Assembly (NCBI GenBank): GCA_964424335.1
Contig: CAYRIY010000067.1
Location: 1-19,744, forward strand
Origin: CAYRIY01 sp964424335
GTDB lineage: Bacteria > Bacillota > Limnochordia > DTU080 > RSA5
DNA: 19,744 nt
Reading direction: 5' to 3'
Shown here: in pieces, positions 7,055-14,186 of the stretch
Position numbering within the stretch: the first letter of the stretch is position 1
How the letters are laid out: every line of letters starts with the position of its first letter
Translations under genes and position numbers: made by a program
The notes under the pieces: model-generated
The model's database searches: none
Told to the model about the DNA's origin: nothing
What the model saw: the letters and a program-made list of their open reading frames with translations, nothing else

Positions 7055-8146
7055 ATGAAACCGCTAATCGGCGTGCTCCTAAACCAAAGGATTTTGAAAC
7101 GAGGTGTGCGCGGCCAGCCTACGTTTGAGAAACTGGCGCTTTATGCGAAAGCTGCCCGGGAACTCGATGTCGACGTCGTCTTTTTCGATACGACGGGCGT
7201 GCGCATCAAACGAAAGGAGGTGATCGGGTATGTGCCTAGGGAGGGGGGCAAATGGCAGCGGCGTGTCGTGCCCCTTCCCAAAGTAGTGCACAAGCGCGGT
7301 CTATTCCGAAGAAGCCGCGATCGGAGGGTCATCAAACGCCTGACAGAGCAGAGTGTCTACGTATTTAACCCCGACATCAACTGGGACAAATACGAAATTC
7401 ACAAGATCTTGCAAGGCGAGTCCCTCCTTCGTCCCTATCTTCCGGAGACCGTGCTGGCGCGCCGCGAGAATTACGCGTGGTTTAGGCAGCAGTTGCTCGA
7501 TGGCCACGAAGTGTTTGTCAAATCGCGCAAAGGATCGCTCGGGCTTGGCATCGCTCGGGTGTATCGGATAGGTCCCGACCGGTATCGCTATCAATCGCGG
7601 TCCTTACGCAAGAGCACGACCCTTAGGGGCGTTTGGAACTTGGCGTGCCGAGGCGGGAGCGCGCACATGCTTCAAACAGGCATTCAGCTCATGGAGGACG
7701 GGGGTCGCCGCGTTGATTTTCGCGTGCCGGTCCAGCGGGACGGAGACGGCAAGTGGAACATTCCGGGGATCGCTGCAAAGCGGGCCGAAAGACTCCCGTT
7801 TCTCACCAACCTGGCGCGGGGCGCCTCAGTTCACGATGGCCGCGAAATGCTGATTCGCAACTTCGGGGCGGCGCCCGCCAAGAGGATCATTGACGAAATG
7901 CTCGAGATCGCCACCGTCGCTGCCCAAACGCTGAACGCGCACCACGCAAACGTGGTCGACCTCGGTTTCGATATCGGAATCGACAAGCAAGGCCACCCCT
8001 ATATTATCGAAGCGAATCGCAGAGATCTGCGGGTGCTGTTAGCGAGAAGCGGTCAGCATGACGCAAATGCAATGCTTTTTAAAAATCCGATCGCCTACGG
8101 CCGGTACGTGCTCGAACACGCCGCGGACTTCGCACAAGCCAAGTAG
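7055..8146 (+). CDS. YheC/YheD family ATP-grasp protein (endospore coat associated)
   Basis: A 363-residue protein of the YheC/YheD family, ATP-grasp enzymes associated with the Bacillus spore coat whose ligation reaction is not known. It opens with IGVLLNQRILKRGVRGQPTFEKLALYAKAA; the ATP-grasp core has EVFVKSRKGSLGLGIARV (lid/phosphate region, about residues 152-170), LMEDGGRRVDFRVPVQRDGDGKW (about 213-235), and the metal-binding end VVDLGFDIGIDKQGHPYIIEANRR. The spacing is typical of the family. Start: ATG with ACAGGAGG four bases upstream. No terminator separates it from the GT29-like gene 83 bp downstream, so the two are probably co-transcribed. Spore-envelope modification is inferred. 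Confidence 0.85.
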   Translation: MKPLIGVLLNQRILKRGVRGQPTFEKLALYAKAARELDVDVVFFDTTGVRIKRKEVIGYVPREGGKWQRRVVPLPKVVHKRGLFRRSRDRRVIKRLTEQSVYVFNPDINWDKYEIHKILQGESLLRPYLPETVLARRENYAWFRQQLLDGHEVFVKSRKGSLGLGIARVYRIGPDRYRYQSRSLRKSTTLRGVWNLACRGGSAHMLQTGIQLMEDGGRRVDFRVPVQRDGDGKWNIPGIAAKRAERLPFLTNLARGASVHDGREMLIRNFGAAPAKRIIDEMLEIATVAAQTLNAHHANVVDLGFDIGIDKQGHPYIIEANRRDLRVLLARSGQHDANAMLFKNPIAYGRYVLEHAADFAQAK

Positions 8147-8229
8147 TCTATTGCATTGGCGATCCGAACGTCGCTGCGACACCTAAACGAGCAGTGGTTG
8201 GAGAGAGATCTTCAAAGGGAGAGTCGAGA

Positions 8230-8898
8230 TTGGCTTCATACAAAGAGTTTTTGAGAGGAAAAAAGGTGGTGCTGGTCGGTCCTGCGTCCACCTTGAAAGG
8301 GCAGGGGCAGGGGGCGTTCATCGATTCCCACGACGTCGTCGTTCGAATCAATCACGCCTGGCCTCTGCCACAAGCTTTGGCGGAGGATATTGGCACTCGG
8401 ACCGACGTCATCTACCACAATCTAAACCCTCGAAATCAAAGGATCCTGCCAAAGCATGTCGCCCAAATGCGCAAGGACGGTTTGCTTTGGGTCGTGTCGA
8501 GCCACCCGGCCAATCGACCGAGGTACGTGCGTCGTCACCGGCGATTTCGCAGGGCCAACAAGGGCAGATTGCGCTTTCGGGCCATCCCGGCCGTGGTCAA
8601 ACGCCGGCTGAAGCGAAGGGTCGGATTTCCCAACAGCGGTATGGTCGCCATCGCGGACCTGCTCCGCTTTCCGATCGCGAGCCTTTACGTGACCGGCTTT
8701 AGCTTTTACACGACCCCGTATCTCAAGTATCCAAACTACAAGCGCATTCCAAAGAGAATGGCGCTGCGAAACCACAACCAGCGCAGGCACAAGACGTACA
8801 TGGCCCACCTGGTCAAGAAGGAAGAGCGCCTCAAGGTGGATCCGTTCATCGAAAGCATCCTTCAAAAGCACATGGAACGTCGAAAGCGCAAGAAGTAG
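8230..8898 (+). CDS. Bacterial GT29-like (sialyltransferase-family) glycosyltransferase
   Basis: A protein of 222 residues with all the short motifs of CAZy family GT29, best known from animal sialyltransferases. L-motif: VVLVGPASTLKGQG with IDSHDVVVRINHA (residues 13-43). S-motif: FPNSGMVAIADLLRF with LYVTGFSFY (about 132-160). Motif VS: HLVKKE, fitting H-x4-E (residues 193-198). It has no signal peptide or membrane anchor and a very basic C-terminus (MERRKRKK). Start: TTG at 8230 with AAAGGGAG eight bases upstream; a GTG at 8194 is weaker. It follows the YheC/D-like gene, suggesting glycosylation of a spore-surface polymer. The donor sugar is unknown; CMP-sialic or a related CMP-ulosonic acid is only suggested by family. 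Confidence 0.75.
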   Translation: MASYKEFLRGKKVVLVGPASTLKGQGQGAFIDSHDVVVRINHAWPLPQALAEDIGTRTDVIYHNLNPRNQRILPKHVAQMRKDGLLWVVSSHPANRPRYVRRHRRFRRANKGRLRFRAIPAVVKRRLKRRVGFPNSGMVAIADLLRFPIASLYVTGFSFYTTPYLKYPNYKRIPKRMALRNHNQRRHKTYMAHLVKKEERLKVDPFIESILQKHMERRKRKK

Positions 8899-8931
8899 CT
8901 TCGAATCGTGACAAATAGGAGTTTCGCAAGT

Positions 8932-8960
8932 TTGCACTCGGCACACGCGCTCCATAAATA
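8932..8960 (+). promoter_or_regulatory. Promoter for the 8993 gene
   Basis: TTGCAC (8932-8937), a 17-bp spacer and TAAATA (8955-8960), followed by the ribosome site AAGGGGA and the ATG at 8993. The spacing is ideal for the vegetative sigma factor. Confidence 0.5.
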
Positions 8961-8992
8961 TAAAGGAAAGCAATGCGAAAGGGGATTGCAGC

Positions 8993-9475
8993 ATGTTCCG
9001 AACAGGTCCTATTCGAAACTTTACGTCGTCCGAGGTAAAGGTTGTCGCATGCATTCTAACGGCTGAGACCGCATTCGACTTCAAACACGATGTGACATTC
9101 AGCGTGGTGCAATTGGACGGCGAGCCTTTGACGGTGCACTCGGAGCGGGGCGTCGTGCCGACGGGAAGCATGGGCACGTTTGAAGCAGTGCTTCGCCAGC
9201 CCATTCGCCATTGGGAGGTGCGCATCGATGCGCATCCCGAGGTGGCGTTCATCACCGTCTATCACACGCTCGACGGTCGGTTGGAGCCTAGCATGACCTA
9301 CCGCACGAGCGACCTATACTACGCCGACTTTTTTGACGGGGCGGCCGACGGGAGCGATGCGGGGTCATACCTCTTCACGGATATGGATCACCCTTTCGGT
9401 GGGAAGCCGGGCCTTTCGTCCAACTGGTTCCTCCTCGACGACGACGACGATCCCGATCAACCGTCGTGGAAATAA
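8993..9475 (+). CDS. Hypothetical protein with acidic C-terminus
   Basis: A 160-residue protein I do not recognise. It begins MFRTGPIRNFTSSEVKVVAC; the middle alternates hydrophobic and polar residues (HDVTFSVVQLDGEPLTV, HWEVRIDAHPEVAFITVYHTL), which suggests a beta-sandwich. The end is strongly acidic, with a run of five Asp in LLDDDDDPDQPSWK. There is no signal peptide or membrane segment. Start: ATG with AAGGGGA seven bases upstream, after its own promoter. A hairpin at 9531-9575 can end its transcript. The genes before it are spore-surface type, so a spore structural role is possible but unsupported by any motif. Confidence 0.7.
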   Translation: MFRTGPIRNFTSSEVKVVACILTAETAFDFKHDVTFSVVQLDGEPLTVHSERGVVPTGSMGTFEAVLRQPIRHWEVRIDAHPEVAFITVYHTLDGRLEPSMTYRTSDLYYADFFDGAADGSDAGSYLFTDMDHPFGGKPGLSSNWFLLDDDDDPDQPSWK

Positions 9476-9530
9476 CGAGCAACGCTCACTCGCCTGATTG
9501 TCAAAATGGACCGTTCGATTCATATGTAAG

Positions 9531-9575
9531 GCCCCGAAAGCAGGGAGCGGCTAGACCGCTCCCCGCCCTCGGGGC
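9531..9575. terminator. Bidirectional stem-loop between convergent genes
   Basis: Inner stem GGGAGCGG (9543-9550) with CCGCTCCC (9556-9563); outer stem GCCCCGA (9531-9537) with TCGGGGC (9569-9575). It lies between the stops of the 8993 gene (+) and the 9586 gene (-), as expected for a shared terminator, though neither side has a long U tract. Confidence 0.6.
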
Positions 9576-9585
9576 ATGTCGACGA

Positions 9586-9747
9586 CTACTTCTTGTTGGA
9601 CTGGTACTTCTCGATGCGGCGCGTTACGAACTCCGCAACGGTCTCACTGATCTTGTCGAACGAACCCGAACTCGCAAGCTTCTTGATCTTTGCGTCCAAT
9701 TCGCGGACGTCGGCTTCGTCAGACTTTGGATTTAGCTTTTTGCCCAA
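9586..9747 (-). CDS. Small hypothetical protein
   Basis: A 53-residue charged protein: MGKKLNPKSDEADVRELD, then KIKKLASSGSFDKISETV and AEFVTRRIEKYQSNKK; predicted helical, cytoplasmic, unrecognised. Start: TTG at 9747 with GAGGAGGG nine bases upstream; a longer GTG start at 9786 would put the ribosome site inside the coding region. Its C-terminal half resembles that of the 58-residue protein upstream at 9863-10039 (ISETVAEFVTRRI against SGGIAELVAKQI, both ending in lysines), so the two may be diverged paralogues. A short palindrome, GTGTCTTTAGACAC (9773-9786), lies in its leader. Confidence 0.6.
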   Translation of the reverse strand: MGKKLNPKSDEADVRELDAKIKKLASSGSFDKISETVAEFVTRRIEKYQSNKK

Positions 9748-9862
9748 ACTAGCATTCCCTCCTCGCTTAGGAGTGTCTTTAGACACATGGCGTTTACGGG
9801 ACTGTATAGGCGGGCGTCGAAAGCGCTGTCGGCGCCTCCGACGCCTTGGGGGCTAGCGAAAG

Positions 9863-10039
9863 CTACTTCTTTTTCTTCTTCTTGTCTTTCTTCTTTTTCT
9901 TCTTGCTTTTTCCGGCTGCGATCTGCTTCGCGACGAGTTCAGCGATGCCGCCCGACATGTATTGCCAGCCTTGCCCGCCAGACTTTGCTTCGAAATCGCT
10001 GCCGGCGCCCGAAAACTTCCAATTTCCGTCTTTCGCCAA
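9863..10039 (-). CDS. Small protein with polylysine tail
   Basis: A 58-residue protein: MAKDGNWKFSGAGSDFEAKS, a Gly/Gln/Trp stretch (GGQGWQYMSGG), IAELVAKQIAAGKS, then a tail of twelve Lys broken by one Asp. Start: TTG at 10039 with AAGGAGG eight bases upstream, clearly better than the longer frame to 10096, which has no ribosome site. Unrecognised. A polylysine tail could bind nucleic acid or an anionic polymer, but that is a guess. The coding strand here is almost purely purine (AAG/AAA codons), so the tail may have grown by slippage. It precedes the related small gene at 9586-9747. Confidence 0.6.
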   Translation of the reverse strand: MAKDGNWKFSGAGSDFEAKSGGQGWQYMSGGIAELVAKQIAAGKSKKKKKKDKKKKKK

Positions 10040-10137
10040 AGCGCGTAGCCTCCTTGTTTCGAGGTTTGCGGGGAAGGCTTTCCTCCCGCACCACATCTCT
10101 ATCCAATTCCCAATAAGTCCGTGCTAGGACCGGTGTT

Positions 10138-10153
10138 GGATTTTCGAAAATCC
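10138..10153. promoter_or_regulatory. Perfect 16-bp palindrome upstream of the biosynthetic operon
   Basis: GGATTTTCGAAAATCC is a perfect inverted repeat about 100 bp before structured RNA copy B, in an AT-rich intergenic stretch (10117-10250) between two divergent transcription units. A dimeric regulator site is the natural reading; the regulator is unknown. I see no convincing promoter in this stretch. Confidence 0.45.
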
Positions 10154-10250
10154 TTCGATTCGCAGCTAATTAGGAAGTTTGAATGATGCCCCATTTGAAA
10201 GGCGGCCATAAGATATGCACGAAGTTCGAGCGGCCTTTCGCTTGGATTTC

Positions 10251-10330
10251 TCACCCGTTTGGCGACCCGACCTTGTCAGCTCGGCTACGACACGAGCGGA
10301 TGAAAGTCAGGGGGTCGCAAGTGGGGACGC
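10251..10330 (+). ncRNA. Structured leader RNA, copy B (candidate cis-regulatory RNA)
   Basis: Closing stem: CCCGUUUGGCGACCC (10254-10268) pairs with GGGUCGCAAGUGGG (10312-10325), leaving the same bulged G as copy A. CUUGU (10272-10276) pairs with ACGAG (10292-10296) around a small GUC/GAC hairpin. The blocks GACCUUGU, CACGAGCGGAUGAAA and GCAAGUGGGGACG match copy A; the variable third hairpin of copy A is absent. It ends 65 bp before the start of the TPR-like gene, so it is probably the leader of the biosynthetic operon. Confidence 0.7.
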
Positions 10331-10395
10331 ATACTTGACGGATTCGCGAAAGTGTCTGTATTCGAAATGCTTAAGTTGGGAGTGGATTATAAAAA

Positions 10396-12081
10396 GTGAC
10401 ACAAAAAACCGAACGAGAAAGGTTGAAAGAGGACCTCATTTCAAAGGGCATTGCCATTCACGACCTCGCCCGACGTGGCGACCCGAACGCGGCCAGGGAA
10501 GCGCACGAGCTCTTTAAGGTTGCGCATCAGTTGGATCCCGACGACGCGTCTGTGGCCGGCTACTATGGAAGCACATTTACCCTTCTTGGTCGAGATGCCA
10601 TCGATCCCAATGTAAAGGTGCAGAACGCGCTCAAAGGGCTCAAGCTTCTCGATCAAGCGGCGAAGGCCGAGCCTGACAACATCGCGGTGCGCCTTCTCAG
10701 GGCTTACGTCAACTCCCGCGTGCCTGAGCACTACTTCAACCGCACCGCCCAAGCGATCCAGGACTTCACCTATCTGGCAAAGCGGTACGAGGAAGATCCG
10801 GGCGTCCTTCCCCGGAGCTCCTACTTGGAGCTCCTCTACCACCTGGGCAAAGCGCACCAAACCTTGGAAGAGGTCGAAGAGGCCCAATCCGTCTGGGAGA
10901 AGCTGATCAAGGCAAATCCGGGCCCAAGGTGGCTTAGACTCCTCAGGGCCGAGGGGGTGGACGTCGGGGAGTTTCACGAGGACGCGGAATCTGCAAAGAG
11001 GCGGGCCCAACTCGTGCAGGAAGGAGCCGCCTTGCACGACCGCGGGGTAGACGGTGAGAAGACCGCCGCGGAGCAGGCGCTCAAGCTGTTTGAAGATGCC
11101 GTCGAGGAGTATCCCGACGATCCCATGCTCAAGGCGTATTACGGCAGCAGCGTCTCACTTGTGGGCCGGTACGCTGAAGACGCCAACGCCACGTTCGCCG
11201 CGGCCATCAAAGGCATCAAGATCGTCGACGAAGCGGTCAAGATGGCCCCCGGCGATGTACGCGTCCGGCTCGTGCGCGCGAAGCACTGCATGCGCCTGCC
11301 CGAGCTCTTCTTCAGACGCACCGCCGTCGCCATCGTCGACTTGGAGTTTGTCCGGGAACGCGCCGAGCAAAGCGACCTCTCAAAGGAGGAGTGGCTCGAG
11401 GTCCTTTGGATGCTCGGGAGCGCCTACCTTAGGCTCGGCATCGTCGAAGACGCCGAGGCGACGTGGAACGCCCTGCTCGAAGAGGATCCCGATGGGCCGT
11501 ACAAGGCCATGATCGATGCCGAACTCGCCCCGGCAAGCGTCGACGTTCAGATGAACGAGGTCGACCTTGACGACAAGGAGGCCGTGTTGCGGGAAGGGAT
11601 TCGCCTGCACGACCTCGCGGTGAAGGGGAGCAGGGAGGCTGCCTCAAAAGCGCTGGAGCTCATTCAGCGTGCGTACGAGCTCGACGCCGACGACCCCATG
11701 GTGCGCGCCTACTATGGAAGCGCTATTGCGCTCAGCGTAAGAGACGGCGCAGATACCTCGGCCACGTTCAGCAACGTGATTCAAGGGATGATCCACTTGA
11801 ACATCGCGGTAAAGCTGGACCCGACGAACGAGACCGCAAGACTCCTGCGCGCCTACCTCTGTTTCCGACTTCCGGAGACGATGTTTCACCTTACTAAAGT
11901 AGCTATCGAAGACTTCGAATTCCTGCGTGACGCGTACCGGGCCAAAAGCGACGGCGCCGTCCACGCATCCTTCGTGCGCGTCCTCAAGGACCTCGCGTCT
12001 GCCTACAGCCGCGTAGGGCGCGACGACGAAGCGCAGTTGATCCGTAAAGAACTGGAGGGAATCGAACATGGCGTCATCTGA
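10396..12081 (+). CDS. Three-repeat TPR-like protein, first gene of the biosynthetic operon
   Basis: A 561-residue, acidic, all-helical protein built of three tandem units of about 190 residues (roughly 8-190, 203-385, 395-558). Each has IHDLA or LHDLA, then a TPR-like part (DPDDASVAGYYGS / YPDDPMLKAYYGS / DADDPMVRAYYGS), then KGLKLLDQA-like, then RLLRAY, RxPExxF and a Thr-Ala-x-Ala-Ile-x-Asp-Phe-like motif. No enzyme motif, signal peptide or membrane helix is seen; it probably acts as a scaffold or partner. Start: GTG at 10396, with only a weak GGGAG 13 bases upstream, unlike the strong sites of later genes. Its end overlaps the next gene by 14 bp. I do not recognise a named family. Confidence 0.8.
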   Translation: MTQKTERERLKEDLISKGIAIHDLARRGDPNAAREAHELFKVAHQLDPDDASVAGYYGSTFTLLGRDAIDPNVKVQNALKGLKLLDQAAKAEPDNIAVRLLRAYVNSRVPEHYFNRTAQAIQDFTYLAKRYEEDPGVLPRSSYLELLYHLGKAHQTLEEVEEAQSVWEKLIKANPGPRWLRLLRAEGVDVGEFHEDAESAKRRAQLVQEGAALHDRGVDGEKTAAEQALKLFEDAVEEYPDDPMLKAYYGSSVSLVGRYAEDANATFAAAIKGIKIVDEAVKMAPGDVRVRLVRAKHCMRLPELFFRRTAVAIVDLEFVRERAEQSDLSKEEWLEVLWMLGSAYLRLGIVEDAEATWNALLEEDPDGPYKAMIDAELAPASVDVQMNEVDLDDKEAVLREGIRLHDLAVKGSREAASKALELIQRAYELDADDPMVRAYYGSAIALSVRDGADTSATFSNVIQGMIHLNIAVKLDPTNETARLLRAYLCFRLPETMFHLTKVAIEDFEFLRDAYRAKSDGAVHASFVRVLKDLASAYSRVGRDDEAQLIRKELEGIEHGVI

Positions 12082-13417
12082 AGAGAAATCGGAGCGAAGA
12101 CGACCGCCTTTGTTTGTCAAGTACTTCGGCGAGAAGGGGGTAACCGTCGAGGATTACTCCTTGGAGTCGCTTCGTGAATTTCAAGACGAGGCGGTGCGCC
12201 AATTGGTCGCCCGTGCATACAGCAAGAACCCCTTCTACCGAGCGAAGATGAAAAGCGTGGGCGTGCGGCCAAAAGACGTCCAATCCGCCGCCGACCTCGC
12301 CCGCATGCCTTTTACGACAAAGGACGAACTGCGTGAGGATCCGTGGCTTCTCCTTGCCTGCAGTCGGGAGGAGGTCTCGGTCATCCACGTCTCGACGGGA
12401 ACGACGGGCGGGAAAGAGATCTACCTGCCATGGACGTGGCACGACTACTACCGCAACGAGCTTGCGCCGGCCATGACCAAGCTGGTCGACGAAGGCCCGG
12501 GAGACATCGTGCTCAACGCCCTCCCGTACGAGATGAGCTCGGCGGGGCTCGCCTTTCACAAGGTGTTCATCGACGGGTGCGGCGCCACCGTCATCCCGGC
12601 GGGAAAGGGCGGCGCGTACTCGAGCCCGGAGAAGACGATCCGGATCATGCAAGACATTCCGCCCACCGTCGTGATCACGACGCCTTCGTACGCGGTGACG
12701 CTGGCCGAAACCGCAGAGAAGCTCGGGTTTGACCTCGCATCGTTGCCCCTTCGCAAGATGTGGCTTACGGGCGAAGGGTGCTCGTACGCCTTTCGCAAGC
12801 GGGTCGAAGAGCTTTGGGACACCAAAGCCAACTTCTACTACGGCTCGCTCGAGTGCGGCGCCCTCGGCATCGAGTGCAACAGTCATGCCGGGTACCACGT
12901 TCCCATGGCGCACTCTTACGTCGAAGTGGTCGATACCAAGACCGGCAAAGTGCTGGAACCCGGGGAAATCGGCGAGATCGTCGTCACCAACCTGCTCCGT
13001 CGCGATACGCCGCTCATCCGTTACCGCACCCAAGACATCGGCTACATCGAGACCGACGTCTGCCGGTGCGGCGTCCAACTCCCGCGGCTTTTCTTGCGGG
13101 GACGGGTGGTCGATCAAATCGAGATCGGCGGCATTTCCTTTTCCCCGTTCTATATCGAAGAATTCCTCATGCGCATGGAGGAAGTGGGCAACTGGTACCA
13201 CTTCATCGTTCCCAAGAACGGCAAGAAGCTCACGGTCCGGGCCGAGTTGGCGCCGGGCGTCCAGCGCACGCCCGAGCTTGCCGATCGGTTGGCGAGCACC
13301 CTCGAGTTTCACGTCGGCGTTCCGTGCGCGTTTGACCTGGTTGACGAGATCCCAAGGCCGAGCGGAAAGACCGTGCGCGTCATTCACGAGCAAGAGGGCG
13401 ATGAACATGATCATTGA
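12068..13417 (+). CDS. PaaK-like acyl-CoA/AMP ligase 1
   Basis: A 449-residue adenylate-forming enzyme of the phenylacetate-CoA ligase type, expected to activate an aryl acid as acyl-AMP and then transfer it, often to CoA. Seen: the phosphate loop STGTTGGKE (residues 109-117), YYGSLECG (about 256), RYRTQDIG (about 317), CRCG, RGRVVDQIEIGG, and the C-terminal catalytic lysine in RPSGKTVRV. Length is normal for PaaK-like enzymes (about 430-450). Start: ATG with GGAGGG eight bases upstream, inside the end of the TPR-like gene. It overlaps the amidohydrolase start by 11 bp. In this context 3-amino-4-hydroxybenzoate is a likely substrate, by inference. Confidence 0.85.
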   Translation: MASSEEKSERRRPPLFVKYFGEKGVTVEDYSLESLREFQDEAVRQLVARAYSKNPFYRAKMKSVGVRPKDVQSAADLARMPFTTKDELREDPWLLLACSREEVSVIHVSTGTTGGKEIYLPWTWHDYYRNELAPAMTKLVDEGPGDIVLNALPYEMSSAGLAFHKVFIDGCGATVIPAGKGGAYSSPEKTIRIMQDIPPTVVITTPSYAVTLAETAEKLGFDLASLPLRKMWLTGEGCSYAFRKRVEELWDTKANFYYGSLECGALGIECNSHAGYHVPMAHSYVEVVDTKTGKVLEPGEIGEIVVTNLLRRDTPLIRYRTQDIGYIETDVCRCGVQLPRLFLRGRVVDQIEIGGISFSPFYIEEFLMRMEEVGNWYHFIVPKNGKKLTVRAELAPGVQRTPELADRLASTLEFHVGVPCAFDLVDEIPRPSGKTVRVIHEQEGDEHDH

Positions 13418-14186
13418 CGCCCACGCACACCTCGTGCGCAGCGATTACGGCAGCGTCGAGCTGTACCTCAGCCAGATCAAAGCTGCGGGCATCGACGCCG
13501 GGGTCGTCGTGCCGGGCGGCATGGTCGACGTGCGGCGCCTCACCGACTATGTGACCGGCCGCGCCGATCCCTCGACCGATCCGCCCGACAACGCATACGT
13601 GGCCGAAGCGGCCGAAGCGCACGCAGAGCTCGTGGCGTTCCACTGCGCGGACCCCCACGCCGACGGTGCGACCGAGGGCCTCATCGAGGCCTTTTCCAAG
13701 GGAAGCCGGGGCCTCAAGCTATCGCCGTTGAGCCACCGCTTCTCGTTTTCAGCCCGCGGCGTAGCCGAACTCGTCGAGTGCGCCGAGGCGTTTGGGTATC
13801 CCGTCTACACCCACGTGCTGTTTAACCCGGGGGCCTCAACGGAGAAGTTCGCAGCGCTCGCAAGGCAGTATCCTTCGGTCCCCTTCATTCTGGGGCACAT
13901 GGGATTTGGACCCGCCGATCAAGAGGCGATCGATGCGGCCGTGGAGCTCGACAACGTTTTCCTTGAAACGTCGGTAGGGAACGCCTTGCACATTAGCTTG
14001 GCCATCGAGCGGGCGGGGGCCGGCAAGGTGATCTTTGGGTCGGAGTTTCCGCTCTCCCATCCCAAGGTCGAGCTCGAGAAAATCCTCTGCCTGGGGCTTT
14101 CGTCGGACGACCAAGAGCGGGTGCTTTGGCGGAACATTTACGAACTCACAAAGCTCTCCGAGCTTTGGAAGGGGTCAAAGCCATGA
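13407..14186 (+). CDS. Amidohydrolase-superfamily (amidohydrolase 2) enzyme, possible benzoxazole cyclase
   Basis: A 259-residue TIM-barrel metalloenzyme. Metal ligands: HxH in DAHAH (His6, His8), His136 in YTHV, His164 in LGHMG; GLKLSP lies between. The usual terminal Asp (GSDFP) is Glu213 here (FGSEFP). Start: ATG at 13407, with AGAGGG eight bases upstream; the ATG at 13401 is too close to that site. It overlaps the ligase genes on both sides (ATGA with the next one), so translation is coupled. Family members hydrolyse or decarboxylate, but amidohydrolase-like enzymes also close the oxazole ring in the nataxazole and A33853 pathways. Lying between two ligases beside 3,4-AHBA enzymes, such a cyclase role is plausible; a hydrolase is the alternative. 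Confidence 0.8.
   Translation: MIIDAHAHLVRSDYGSVELYLSQIKAAGIDAGVVVPGGMVDVRRLTDYVTGRADPSTDPPDNAYVAEAAEAHAELVAFHCADPHADGATEGLIEAFSKGSRGLKLSPLSHRFSFSARGVAELVECAEAFGYPVYTHVLFNPGASTEKFAALARQYPSVPFILGHMGFGPADQEAIDAAVELDNVFLETSVGNALHISLAIERAGAGKVIFGSEFPLSHPKVELEKILCLGLSSDDQERVLWRNIYELTKLSELWKGSKP

Noticed and set aside
8422..9255. 277-residue minus-strand frame across the GT29-like gene and the next gene
   Set aside because: It covers two plus-strand genes with proper promoters, ribosome sites and motifs; no domain is visible in it.
12729..13406. Long in-frame extension upstream of the amidohydrolase
   Set aside because: The frame is open only because of base composition; it lies over ligase 1, its residues are Ser/Arg/Pro-rich noise, and the true start at 13407 has a ribosome site.
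12074..13414. 446-residue open frame on the minus strand opposite PaaK-like ligase 1
   Set aside because: The plus strand encodes a full adenylating enzyme with all motifs; the antisense frame is low in recognisable structure and is a GC-rich shadow.
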